A stretch of 64,000 bases of DNA from Thalassoglobus sp. JC818 (lineage in GTDB: Bacteria > Planctomycetota > Planctomycetia > Planctomycetales > Planctomycetaceae). Below the pieces are notes generated by a model. The model saw nothing but the letters and a program-made list of their open reading frames with translations. It was not told where the DNA came from and searched no databases. Within the stretch, counting starts at the first letter, position 1. Each line of letters starts with the position of its first letter. The stretch covers positions 628,001-692,000 of the forward strand of contig NZ_JBFEFI010000003.1 in the NCBI RefSeq assembly GCF_040717535.1, given 5' to 3'. A program made the position numbers and the translations under genes. Positions 54,029 through 62,127 of the stretch are shown here, one piece after another.

Positions 54029-54058
54029 TTGACGCTTTCGATCAAAAAAGACTAACCT
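54029..54058 (+). promoter_or_regulatory. Candidate promoter of small gene and oleC-like gene
   Basis: TTGACG (54029-54034) and TAACCT (54053-54058) with 18 bases between, about 37 bases before the ATG at 54095. The -10 box is weak. Confidence 0.3.
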
Positions 54059-54094
54059 TCCGCTGTGTGGGAATTCTGTCGAGAAAGTTGATTG

Positions 54095-54370
54095 ATGGCC
54101 AAGCGTCGATCTTCAAAGCCGACTGCAGGACAACGCGTTCGTGTCAATGATGGCGTGTCGATGCCAGAGTATCCAGAGCTGGATATTTCAGGATGGACAG
54201 GAGTCGTTATGGAAACACAAGGACGTGGAGCGACTGCTAAGGTGATATTGAACTGGAGCGATGAAGCTCTGGAATCCATGTCGAACGAATATCGTGAGAT
54301 GTGTGACAGTCAAAATATGCTCTATTCCATGGCCTGTCTGTTAATGAACGACGTCACGATTGATGAGTGA
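54095..54370 (+). CDS. Small SH3/KOW-like hypothetical protein
   Basis: A 91-residue soluble protein. A basic N-terminus (AKRRSSKPTAGQRVRVNDG) leads to a beta-rich segment (ISGWTGVVMETQGRGATAKVILNWSDEAL) that resembles a small SH3- or KOW-like barrel, then a helical, Met/Cys-containing tail (YREMCDSQNMLYSMACLLMNDV). The ATG at 54095 is preferred over the TTG at 54092. The last eight bases overlap the next gene's ATG (ATGAGTGA). It may be a binding partner or regulator of the OleC-like enzyme. I cannot assign a family. Confidence 0.7.
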   Translation: MAKRRSSKPTAGQRVRVNDGVSMPEYPELDISGWTGVVMETQGRGATAKVILNWSDEALESMSNEYREMCDSQNMLYSMACLLMNDVTIDE

Positions 54371-56096
54371 CAGGGGCGAAGCAACATCATCCGCGATTGA
54401 CAGCATAAATACTGCGTCAACGACGGGTTCTTCTGCAAACATCGCAGCTCGACTGACGGAAATGGCCAAGCTGTTTCCCGATCAACTCGCGATTGCTGAG
54501 CCAGTAAAAGTTCAGAAGAACGGCTGGATAATCGATCGTCGGGTGACCTTCGCGGAACTTGATGAGCGCTCCGATCGGATTGCTGCCGGGTTGATCGAAC
54601 GTGGTTTTCGACCGGGAATGAAGCTCGTTCTGTTTGTTCCGTTTGGAATCGATTTCATCACGCTGACCTTTGCGTTGTTCAAAGCAGGCGCGGTAATCGT
54701 TCTCATCGATCCGGGCATGGGCCGAACGAATATCTTTCGTTGTCTCGAAGAGGTTCAGCCAGACGGATTCGTCGCGGTGCCGATCGTGCATCTTGTCCGC
54801 ATGTTGAATTCACGTCGATTCCAGAGTGCCAAGTTTAATGTTCTCAGTCGCCTCTGGTTGCCGGGGATGAAAGGAACTCTTCAGTCGCTCTCCAAGGCGA
54901 GTCGAGAAGGCTTTACTCCCCATCACTCCGCAGCGACGGATTTGGCTGCGGTGATCTTCACAAGCGGAAGCACCGGGCCGCCCAAAGGAGTGGCTTACGA
55001 ACATGGAATGTTCGATGCACAGGTGAAACTGATTCAGGAGTTCTATCAGATCCAACCCCAAGAAGTTGATCTGCCTGGGTTCCCACTTTTCGGATTATTC
55101 AACGCAGCAATGGGCGTGACAACCATCATTCCGGACATGGACCCGACGAAGCCAGCGACGGTCGACCCGCCAAAAATTGTGGCAGCGATTCGACAATACG
55201 GAGTGACTCAGGCCTTCGGATCGCCAGCGTTTTGGAATCGAGTGGCTCGCTTCTGTGTTGAACACAAAGAGACATTTCCGTCCCTGAATCGAGCCCTCTC
55301 GGCGGGAGGACCGGTCCCGCTGCATGTCCTGGAGCGAATGCGAAAAGTGCTCACGAAAGCAGACGCGGATCTACATACTCCTTACGGAGCCACAGAAAGC
55401 CTGCCGGTGGCGTCGATTGGTGCTCAAACCGTTCTGGAAACGACTGCGGAAGCGACCCGGAAAGGGGCTGGAACATGTGTCGGCACGACCTTCCCCAGCG
55501 TTGATGTTCGGGTCATTGAAATCCATGAGGGCCCACTTAAGTCGATCGACGACGCAACCATTCTCCCGGAGAATGAGATCGGGGAAATCATTGTTCGAAG
55601 TCCCAGCGTGACACGCGAGTACTTTAAGCGACCCGATGCAACGCGCTTGGCAAAGATCGTGGATGGCGATCGATTTTGGCATCGGATTGGAGACGTCGGT
55701 TACCTCGATTCTGAACAGCGATTGTGGTTTTGCGGACGCAAGGCACATATTGTCGTACATCAGGGGCAGCGAATGTTCTCTGTCTGCTGCGAGGCGATTT
55801 TCAATCAGCATCCAGATGTTTACCGGTCGGCTTTGATCGGACTGGGAGATGCTCCGAATCAGACGCCGGTGGTGGTCGTTGAACCTGAAGCGGGACAGTT
55901 TCCTGAGAGCGCAGCAGATCAAGAGAAAGTGCGACAGGAGCTATTGGAACTGGGGGCGGCCAACTCTTTGACGCACGAGATCAAAGACATTCTTTTTCAC
56001 AGAAGTTTGCCGGTTGATACACGACATAACGTGAAGATTCAGCGAGAAGCACTCGCTCAGTGGGCAAAGACGCAGGTGCTTTCGACTCGCGATTGA
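54363..56096 (+). CDS. OleC-like AMP-forming synthetase
   Basis: A 577-residue adenylate-forming enzyme. Core motifs are IFTSGSTGPPKGVAYEH (about residue 197), the YGATESLPVA A5-like motif and FWHRIGDVGYLDSEQRLWF. The stretches FPLFGLFNAAMGVTTIIPDM and DPTKPATVDPPKIVAAIRQY are typical of the OleC/fatty acid CoA ligase-like branch, whose characterised member OleC forms beta-lactones from beta-hydroxy acids in long-chain olefin synthesis. The oleA, oleB and oleD genes are not adjacent, so the product could instead be another acyl-AMP or acyl-CoA. ATG 54363 overlaps the stop of the small gene, indicating translational coupling. Confidence 0.87.
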   Translation: MSDRGEATSSAIDSINTASTTGSSANIAARLTEMAKLFPDQLAIAEPVKVQKNGWIIDRRVTFAELDERSDRIAAGLIERGFRPGMKLVLFVPFGIDFITLTFALFKAGAVIVLIDPGMGRTNIFRCLEEVQPDGFVAVPIVHLVRMLNSRRFQSAKFNVLSRLWLPGMKGTLQSLSKASREGFTPHHSAATDLAAVIFTSGSTGPPKGVAYEHGMFDAQVKLIQEFYQIQPQEVDLPGFPLFGLFNAAMGVTTIIPDMDPTKPATVDPPKIVAAIRQYGVTQAFGSPAFWNRVARFCVEHKETFPSLNRALSAGGPVPLHVLERMRKVLTKADADLHTPYGATESLPVASIGAQTVLETTAEATRKGAGTCVGTTFPSVDVRVIEIHEGPLKSIDDATILPENEIGEIIVRSPSVTREYFKRPDATRLAKIVDGDRFWHRIGDVGYLDSEQRLWFCGRKAHIVVHQGQRMFSVCCEAIFNQHPDVYRSALIGLGDAPNQTPVVVVEPEAGQFPESAADQEKVRQELLELGAANSLTHEIKDILFHRSLPVDTRHNVKIQREALAQWAKTQVLSTRD

Positions 56097-56109
56097 TCGC
56101 CAGAGATCA

Positions 56110-56538
56110 CTATTTCTTGGCGGCCGATTGAGCGATTTCTGCGAGTTGTTTGCGGGCCTCGTCCGTCACTGGGTAGATCAGCGGGATGTCTTTGATCGGC
56201 GACGGCGTGACGATCACTTTGTCTCCGTCGAAGATCACTGGAATTAGATATTCTTGATCCGGTTGAATAGAGAGTTCGGAGAAATTGGAGAAGTGGAATG
56301 GTTGGATTTCCTCTTGAGGTTCCCCGTCTTTGACAGCAATAAATTCGTTTTCGAGCGTTGGAAAGCGACCATCCAGAACTGCCTGCGATCGAAGAATCTG
56401 AGCGCGATTCAGCATCACCGGATTTGCGTATTGAACGGTCATCCACAGCAGAAGGCTGAGCCAGATTGCACCGACGACAACTGCGATGAGCAGATGCATC
56501 GGCTTCCGTGCCTTCTGTGGAATTTCAGATTCACTCAC
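56110..56538 (-). CDS. Single-helix membrane protein, unknown
   Basis: A 142-residue protein with a polar N-terminus (SESEIPQKARKPM), one transmembrane helix (residues about 15-35; LLIAVVVGAIWLSLLLWMTV) and a soluble C-terminal part containing VMLNRAQILRSQAVLDGRFP and EYLIPVIFDGDKVIVTPSPI. No catalytic motif is apparent and I cannot name a family. It lies 38 bases after the Minf_1886 gene on the same strand, probably in one transcript. Its C-terminus ends in a short Ala/Lys stretch. Confidence 0.7.
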   Translation of the reverse strand: MSESEIPQKARKPMHLLIAVVVGAIWLSLLLWMTVQYANPVMLNRAQILRSQAVLDGRFPTLENEFIAVKDGEPQEEIQPFHFSNFSELSIQPDQEYLIPVIFDGDKVIVTPSPIKDIPLIYPVTDEARKQLAEIAQSAAKK

Positions 56539-56576
56539 GTGGTTGCTCCGTCAGTTCGCAGCTTCTTCAGGGCTGC

Positions 56577-56966
56577 TTAACCACTGGTGGGAACGTGAAT
56601 CTGATAGTCGTGATCGAGAGCTTCATCGAAATCGAAGACATCGAAGAAGTCGCTGAGTTGATCGCGATCGGTTTTACGCATTTCACCGCGTTCGATGAGC
56701 TCGAAGACCACTCTTCCGAAGTCGGCGGTGCTTCGAATTCCCCATTGACGAAAGACTGTTTTTGCCAGAAGTCCGTAACGTTCAATTCCGAGTTCGCGGG
56801 CTCCATGGGCGAGTTCCTGTCCGGTAATGTGTGCTTCTTCGGACTCTTCGCCAGCGTGTGCTCGATCAAGTTTCTGTTGAGTGAAGTGCAGAGCCTCATA
56901 CACGAACCGATACGCTTCAGGATCAAACTTCCTGATACGTTCAGAGGTAGGACTCACTGAGGACAT
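56577..56966 (-). CDS. Minf_1886 family protein
   Basis: A 129-residue soluble protein matching the Minf_1886 family found in the PVC group: [60 protein letters not shown] and [17 protein letters not shown]. No function is established. I chose ATG 56966 because GGAG lies seven bases upstream on the minus strand (56974-56977) and family length is about 130-150; the longer frame to 57059 has no such site. It sits between ricT and a small membrane-protein gene on the same strand. Confidence 0.85.
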   Translation of the reverse strand: MSSVSPTSERIRKFDPEAYRFVYEALHFTQQKLDRAHAGEESEEAHITGQELAHGARELGIERYGLLAKTVFRQWGIRSTADFGRVVFELIERGEMRKTDRDQLSDFFDVFDFDEALDHDYQIHVPTSG

Positions 56967-57084
56967 TAATCCACTCCGCAGAGCTATACCGTCCAGCATG
57001 GATTCGGCAGTCAAATCCACGGAACGAATTGATGAATTGATGAAGGGAAACGCCTGCACTCAGTCCAAATATATAACGAAGTTG

Positions 57085-57102
57085 AGACCTATGGAAAGGT
57101 CT
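57085..57102 (-). terminator. Small hairpin after ricT
   Basis: AGACCT / AGGTCT (57085-57090, 57097-57102) with a six-base loop, 11 bases past the ricT stop. A weak terminator or attenuator before the Minf_1886 gene; no T-run. Confidence 0.3.
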
Positions 57103-57112
57103 GCTCGGCGAT

Positions 57113-57997
57113 TCATTTTTCTTCGTTCGAATTCTGGCGGGACTTTTTGGGGTTCTCGGTGGGCTTTTCAGAAGAGTTCGGTTTGCCACTGATCACGGTG
57201 ACAATATCTTTCGCATCAATCATCAGGCGACGGCGATCTTCGAAGGCGACGAGGACCTTCTGTGCGAGAATTTCCTGCGCAATGACCTTCCCCTGACCCT
57301 GCTTGGTCAGCACGAATTTGCCAATTTTGGGAAGCTCCTTTCGATACGATTCGTAAGTGTCATATTCGTATCTCAGGCAGCACTTTAAGCGCCCACAGCG
57401 ACCGGAAATCTTGGTCGGGTCGAGCGACGCTTTTTGGACTTTCGCCATCTTCATCGACACCGGGGGCATCTCCGAAAGATGTGTATTGCAGCAGACAGGT
57501 TTCCCGCAGTCTCCATAATCCGCGAGAAGCTTGGCTTCGTCGCGGATTCCGATTTGACGCATTTCTATACGAGTGTTGAACTTATGGGCGAGTGACTTGA
57601 CCAGTTCCCGGAAGTCGACACGCGTTTCGGAGAGAAAGTAGAAGATGACTCTTTCTCCGCCGAAAAGTCGTTCGATGTCGACGAGCTGCATTGCCATTTT
57701 TCGTTCGGCAATGAGTTCTTTACCAGTTTCGAAGGCTTCCTGTTCTCGCTGCCAGCATTCGGTGCGAGTCTTTTCGTCTTCCTGGTTGGCGAGCCGGAGA
57801 ATCCTCCCGCTGGCATCGTCTTTGCCGAGATATTCTCGAGTGCGGTCGGTCGCTTCACACAGCACAGATCCCCATTCCGTTCCGCGATGACTTCGGACGA
57901 CGACCTCGTCTCCGCGGGAAAAAGACTGTGGACCTTTTGCTGAAAACTCTCCCAGAAATCTCATTGTCCCGTATCGGACAACATATTTTCGAGCCAT
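57113..57997 (-). CDS. ricT: PSP1-domain protein RicT (YaaT)
   Basis: A 294-residue protein of the PSP1/RicT family. In Bacillus RicT joins RicA and RicF in a 4Fe-4S-containing complex that controls RNase Y maturation and phosphorelay. The N-terminal part has the PSP1 fold (YVVRYGTMRFLGEF, GTEWGSVLCEATDR, RVIFYFLSETRVDFRELVKS). Cysteine clusters in the C-terminal half, CGKPVCCNTHLS and GRCGRLKCCLRYEYDTY, are the family iron-sulfur ligands. The last 20 residues are a polar tail. No ricA or ricF is nearby. The ATG at 57997 has AGAGGT upstream. Target RNA processing role in planctomycetes is unknown. Confidence 0.9.
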   Translation of the reverse strand: MARKYVVRYGTMRFLGEFSAKGPQSFSRGDEVVVRSHRGTEWGSVLCEATDRTREYLGKDDASGRILRLANQEDEKTRTECWQREQEAFETGKELIAERKMAMQLVDIERLFGGERVIFYFLSETRVDFRELVKSLAHKFNTRIEMRQIGIRDEAKLLADYGDCGKPVCCNTHLSEMPPVSMKMAKVQKASLDPTKISGRCGRLKCCLRYEYDTYESYRKELPKIGKFVLTKQGQGKVIAQEILAQKVLVAFEDRRRLMIDAKDIVTVISGKPNSSEKPTENPKKSRQNSNEEK

Positions 57998-58040
57998 TTG
58001 ATACCTCTAGAAAAAAACTTCACGCGACTGCTCGAACACG

Positions 58041-59480
58041 TCACGTTCCCGCGAGATTGGGGAATGCAGAGACGAGATCGAGTTTGTCACCATTTTCTTT
58101 CTGGAGTTTCAGCAGCGAGTCGAAGAGTTTGCGAGAGATGCCCTGGGTTCCCTCTTCTTCAAAGAGGTCGTTCATTTCCCACGGGTCCGAAACAAGGTTG
58201 TAGAGTCTCGCTTTACCGATTTTTGGGTACAGAATGAGTTTGTACCCGTTCTGTGTGACCATTCGTTGGAGGTCGATGTACCCCCCGTAAATGGCTGGAT
58301 AGTTCGTTTGAGGAACGTCGCTGTCGAGCAATGGAAGCAGGCTGTGAAACTCGACATGTTCTGGAGTTTTAACGCCAGCCAGTTCGAGTGTCGTGGGCAT
58401 CACGTCTTGCAAATAGATCGGTGCTGAGATCGATCGTCCAGCTTCGACTCCGGGGCCGACGACCATGAAGGGAACGCGTACACTGTGATCGTACTGGCTT
58501 TGCTTTCCAATCAGACCGTGATGTCCGACGGAAAGGCCGTGATCAGCTGTGAAGAAAATCCATGTGTTGTCACGTTTTCCGGTCGCGTCGAGCGCATCGA
58601 GGATGCGTCCGATCTGAGCGTCCATATGAGTGATGATGGCGTAATATTCCTGCCGGTTCACTCGGACGGAGAATTCCGTTCTTGGAAACGGAGCCAACTT
58701 TTCATCGCGAAGGCTGGCGCTGCATCCCATGTCGTCTTTGTATGGATACTCAGGCAGGAAGTTGACAGGCACTTCAATGTCGGCCTCAGGGTACAAATCG
58801 ACATACTCCTTCGGAGACTGCCGAGGGTCATGAGGTGCGTTGAATGCTGCGTAGATGAAAAATGGTTTGTCGATGCCGGCAGCTTCAGAGAGAAATCCGA
58901 CAGCTTCGTTTCCGACAACCTCGCTCCAGTGCGTGCCGCCTTCCCAGAAACCTCCGAATTTCGTGTCGTAAGGACTCCAGACATCGGTCTGTCCTTCGAT
59001 CGGGCGGTTGTAACCTTCGTCGGTCTGCGCGGGCATGCCTCCGCGAATGTGACCGGTGGCGTCAAACGTTTGATCAGCTGGAAAGCGGACATGCCACTTT
59101 CCGGTCATGTATGTTCGATACCCGGCAGACTTCATGTACTCCGACCAGAATCGTCCAGCTTTGACTTCTTCATCGAGAGAGTCGTCGAGTTCATGCGCGT
59201 GCCAGAGGTACCGGCCAGTGTTGAGCATTGTGCGTGAAGCAACACAAATCGCTCCGCTCCAGCCGCCCATGTTGTAGCAGTGCGAGAAAGTGGTTCCCTC
59301 TCGAACCAGTCGATCGAGATTGGGGGTGAGAACTTCATGATTCCCGAGTGAACTGATTGTCTGATAGCACTGATCGTCAGCGAAAATGAAGAGAATGTTC
59401 GGCTTGTCATTCGCCACACCGGCCGAAAGTGAGAACGCATTCGCGACAATGACCGCGAGCAGGGCGAACACAATTTTCAT
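58041..59480 (-). CDS. Exported sulfatase, formylglycine type
   Basis: A 479-residue sulfatase with a signal peptide (about 1-23). The maturation motif is CVASR at about residues 79-83, followed by TMLNTGRYLW; C79 should be converted to formylglycine, with Ala in place of the commoner Pro. Metal-binding FIFADDQ at the N-terminus, WIFFTADHGLSVGHHGL and KQSQYDHSVRVPF complete the family set. It probably desulfates an exported polysaccharide or other sulfate ester; subfamily and substrate cannot be read. It lies upstream of ricT on the same strand with 43 bases between. Confidence 0.93.
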   Translation of the reverse strand: MKIVFALLAVIVANAFSLSAGVANDKPNILFIFADDQCYQTISSLGNHEVLTPNLDRLVREGTTFSHCYNMGGWSGAICVASRTMLNTGRYLWHAHELDDSLDEEVKAGRFWSEYMKSAGYRTYMTGKWHVRFPADQTFDATGHIRGGMPAQTDEGYNRPIEGQTDVWSPYDTKFGGFWEGGTHWSEVVGNEAVGFLSEAAGIDKPFFIYAAFNAPHDPRQSPKEYVDLYPEADIEVPVNFLPEYPYKDDMGCSASLRDEKLAPFPRTEFSVRVNRQEYYAIITHMDAQIGRILDALDATGKRDNTWIFFTADHGLSVGHHGLIGKQSQYDHSVRVPFMVVGPGVEAGRSISAPIYLQDVMPTTLELAGVKTPEHVEFHSLLPLLDSDVPQTNYPAIYGGYIDLQRMVTQNGYKLILYPKIGKARLYNLVSDPWEMNDLFEEEGTQGISRKLFDSLLKLQKENGDKLDLVSAFPNLAGT

Positions 59481-59816
59481 GGCAGTCCTTATTTCATCGA
59501 CAGGAGTAAAACATGAAGCCGGGGACCATCACAGTTGGCCAATAATTTCATAACATTCAAAATTCGCGACATCAGAGGATGTTGATTCGCGCTTGGGAAC
59601 TTGCAGGCTACTATTCTGACGCTCCAGTTTCCAGCAATGCTGAGTTTTGAGTCGTCGTGATTGACGTCAGGAAAACGATTCAGTGGACTTTGCGCTCAGC
59701 AATCATGATTTGCGTGACACCGATTCTTCGATCGTCGATGCATCAGCCAATGAAATTTCAGAGTCAGTCACACTGATTCACACATTCCCCGGTTCGGGTG
59801 AAGGGTATTCGAAAAC
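59481..59816. other. Divergent region between sulfatase and HAD phosphatase
   Basis: A 336-base gap that should contain both divergent promoters. I see no ORF of credible length, repeat or clear hairpin, and no promoter boxes with proper spacing. Confidence 0.45.
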
Positions 59817-60506
59817 ATGTCGAACGTGCTCCTGTTTGATATTGATGGGACGTTGTTGAATTCCGGAGGTGCTGGACAGTACGCGATGGAGCAAGCGTTG
59901 CTGGAAGTCTTCGGTGTCGCAGGTCCGTATGAAAATATTCTCGCTGCGGGGAGAACCGATCGCGCGATCACGACCGATCTATTCTCGCACCATAAGATCG
60001 ATCCGTCGGAAGCGAACTGGTCGACCTTTCAGGAAGCTTATTTCCGGCACCTGCCAGAAGCGTTAGGCAAGTTGGACGGAGTCGTTTTGCCGGGCATCGT
60101 TGATTTGCTCGATGGACTGGCAGCGAACCCGAACGTCACGCTGGGACTCTTGACCGGGAATTTTCAAACTGGGGCCGATCTCAAGCTTCGCCACTATCAG
60201 CTGGATCATCACTTCGCGTTCGGAGGATTTGGAGACAATCATTTTGATCGAGATGATGTTGCTCGACTGGCAATGGAAGCGGCCTGCACGCATCTGAGCC
60301 GAACGGTTCCAGGGGAATCGATTTGGGTCATCGGTGATACTCCGTCTGACATCAAATGCGGTCGAGCGATCGGAGCAAAAGTCGTTGCGGTCTCGACAGG
60401 GATTTACTCATACGAGGTTCTCGAAGAGGCTGGTCCCGACTTTCTGTTTACGGATTTCTCAGACGTCGTGGCTGTGACTGAGTGCTTGACGGCGCTTTCG
60501 AAATAA
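59817..60506 (+). CDS. HAD phosphatase, phosphoglycolate phosphatase-like
   Basis: A 229-residue haloacid dehalogenase-type phosphatase. Motif I is LLFDIDGTLLNSGG with the nucleophilic Asp near residue 7, motif II LGLLTGN, and motif IV VIGDTPSDIKCGRAIG; a helical cap (subclass I) lies between. Phosphoglycolate phosphatase (Gph) is the closest named type, but other sugar or small phosphates are possible. It is 12 bases upstream of plsY and may be cotranscribed with it. No signal peptide. Confidence 0.9.
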   Translation: MSNVLLFDIDGTLLNSGGAGQYAMEQALLEVFGVAGPYENILAAGRTDRAITTDLFSHHKIDPSEANWSTFQEAYFRHLPEALGKLDGVVLPGIVDLLDGLAANPNVTLGLLTGNFQTGADLKLRHYQLDHHFAFGGFGDNHFDRDDVARLAMEAACTHLSRTVPGESIWVIGDTPSDIKCGRAIGAKVVAVSTGIYSYEVLEEAGPDFLFTDFSDVVAVTECLTALSK

Positions 60507-60518
60507 GAGGGAATCGAA

Positions 60519-61235
60519 ATGGCCCCTTCTCAGGCATTTGTCATCACCGCCGGTCTGGCTTATCTCATCGGTTCGATTCCGTTCAGCTTGTTGATTGCCC
60601 GTTTCTTCGGAAAGATCGATCTGCGATTTCACGGAAGCGGAAACGTTGGGGCGACGAATGTCGCTCGAACGATGGGTGCGAAGTGGGGAGCGTTTGCACT
60701 ATTGATGGATGCCGGCAAAGGAATGGCAGCTGTCGGTTTGATTCCCTTGCTGATGGTCATGTCGCCTGACGATTTGATTCATCAGAAAGTTCTCGCAGCA
60801 GTCATGGCTGTCGTCGGGCATATGTATTCCTGCTGGATTCGGTTCCGTGGCGGAAAAGGAGTGGCGACTGCTTTGGGAGCGGTGACGGTCTTGGCGCCAC
60901 AGGGAATGTTGATCGCCCTTGTCGGTTTCATCGTGGCGTTTCTCGCGACCCGAATTGTTTCGTTGAGCTCGATTGTGGCTGCTGTAGTGTTTGCCGCCGG
61001 GCAACTCCTTATAGGTCAGAAATCGTTGTGGCAGGCGAACACATGGAGCCTGGGAGCGTTCAGCGTTGTGGTGCCAGCGTTGATTATCTTTCAGCATCGC
61101 TCCAATATCGTTCGTCTCTTGCGAGGAGAGGAGCAAAAGCTTCAGCTGCGAAAATCTGAGCATCAGCACTCTGACAGCACAACGAGTGAGCCGAACATCA
61201 ACTCAGTGGAAACAAACGATGGCATCGAAACTTGA
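60519..61235 (+). CDS. plsY: Acyl-phosphate:glycerol-3-phosphate acyltransferase PlsY
   Basis: A 238-residue inner membrane enzyme that acylates glycerol-3-phosphate with acyl phosphate, the first step of phospholipid synthesis. Hydrophobic helices and the three catalytic motifs are visible: SGNVGATNVART (about residues 40-51), RFRGGKGVATALG and, further on, the VSLSSIVAAV region. Length is normal apart from a polar C-terminal tail of about 30 residues. It overlaps the next gene by 17 bases. The plsX partner is not in this window. Confidence 0.95.
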   Translation: MAPSQAFVITAGLAYLIGSIPFSLLIARFFGKIDLRFHGSGNVGATNVARTMGAKWGAFALLMDAGKGMAAVGLIPLLMVMSPDDLIHQKVLAAVMAVVGHMYSCWIRFRGGKGVATALGAVTVLAPQGMLIALVGFIVAFLATRIVSLSSIVAAVVFAAGQLLIGQKSLWQANTWSLGAFSVVVPALIIFQHRSNIVRLLRGEEQKLQLRKSEHQHSDSTTSEPNINSVETNDGIET

Positions 61236-61974
61236 ACATCCGGTTCTGGGTCAACTGATTCCCGATCAATACGGGGACCGACTGATGAAGTTTCGGAAAT
61301 TCGAATTCATGCAGCCGCTCTGGCACCCGGACAGCAAAAAGCAACTCGAAGATCTCGAACAGAAAGATCGTGAACTGGTCAAAAAGTGGGAGACTCAGCC
61401 CGGGGCGCTGCCGCAAGTCTGTCGCAATTTTGACGTACACTCTGCTCTGCAGTCTCTCGGAGTTTACGAACTCGGAATTGGTCAAAGCGAGGACTCGGAC
61501 GACTCAGAGCCGAGCGCAGAACAGGTGGCTGCTTACGAACACTTCGTCGAGAACGAACAGGCCATCTGTGAAGAAGTTTTCGAAACGCTGGTGCGGTATT
61601 ACAACTTTCTGAGGGAATGGGCTCCCGATTGGTTTGTCGATGAAACGGATTGTCCCGAGACTGCCGACAGCATTGATGATCTTGCAACCTGTGTCCGGTT
61701 TGATGGAATGGATCTCAGTCATGAATCCGTCGGCGGAATGGCAACGATCTGTATGGGATGGGATGTCGATTGGGATATGGAGCATGGCCTTCAAATGATC
61801 TGTCAGAACGGGAAGATCATCGCTGTCGGGAACGATCTCTACGGTCCGGAAGTGATCGTCGGGCAGCAGGAGATGATGCAGCATTTTCTCGACGACGATC
61901 AGAAGAAGGCTCTTCAAAAGTTTTGCGAGCAGGTCGGAGAGATTCCCGATGAAGACTTGTCCGACAGTGAATGA
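61219..61974 (+). CDS. Acidic protein of unknown function, DUF6985-like
   Basis: A 251-residue soluble acidic protein. The N-terminal part (HPVLGQLIPDQYGDRLMKF) and the C-terminal GMATICMGWDVDWDMEHGLQ followed by ICQNGKIIAVGNDLYG suggest a beta-rich domain like DUF6985, but this is not certain. The middle contains an acidic stretch (SEDSDDSEPSAEQ) and a helical segment (FETLVRYYNFLREWAPDWF). The start ATG at 61219 lies inside plsY (17-base overlap), arguing for translational coupling. No signal peptide or membrane helix. Confidence 0.7.
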   Translation: MASKLEHPVLGQLIPDQYGDRLMKFRKFEFMQPLWHPDSKKQLEDLEQKDRELVKKWETQPGALPQVCRNFDVHSALQSLGVYELGIGQSEDSDDSEPSAEQVAAYEHFVENEQAICEEVFETLVRYYNFLREWAPDWFVDETDCPETADSIDDLATCVRFDGMDLSHESVGGMATICMGWDVDWDMEHGLQMICQNGKIIAVGNDLYGPEVIVGQQEMMQHFLDDDQKKALQKFCEQVGEIPDEDLSDSE

Positions 61975-62127
61975 GTGAGCGGGGAGATGTCGAGCCAATC
62001 CGCTTTTCGAACTTCCAGGTGCACGACGACAGGAAATCTGGTCTAATCGGTGGGTGTTGATGTGAGGCTTACCCGACCGGGTGGCCTGCGATGATGACCT
62101 GCCCTCCCAGATCTCCTCAGGATCGAG

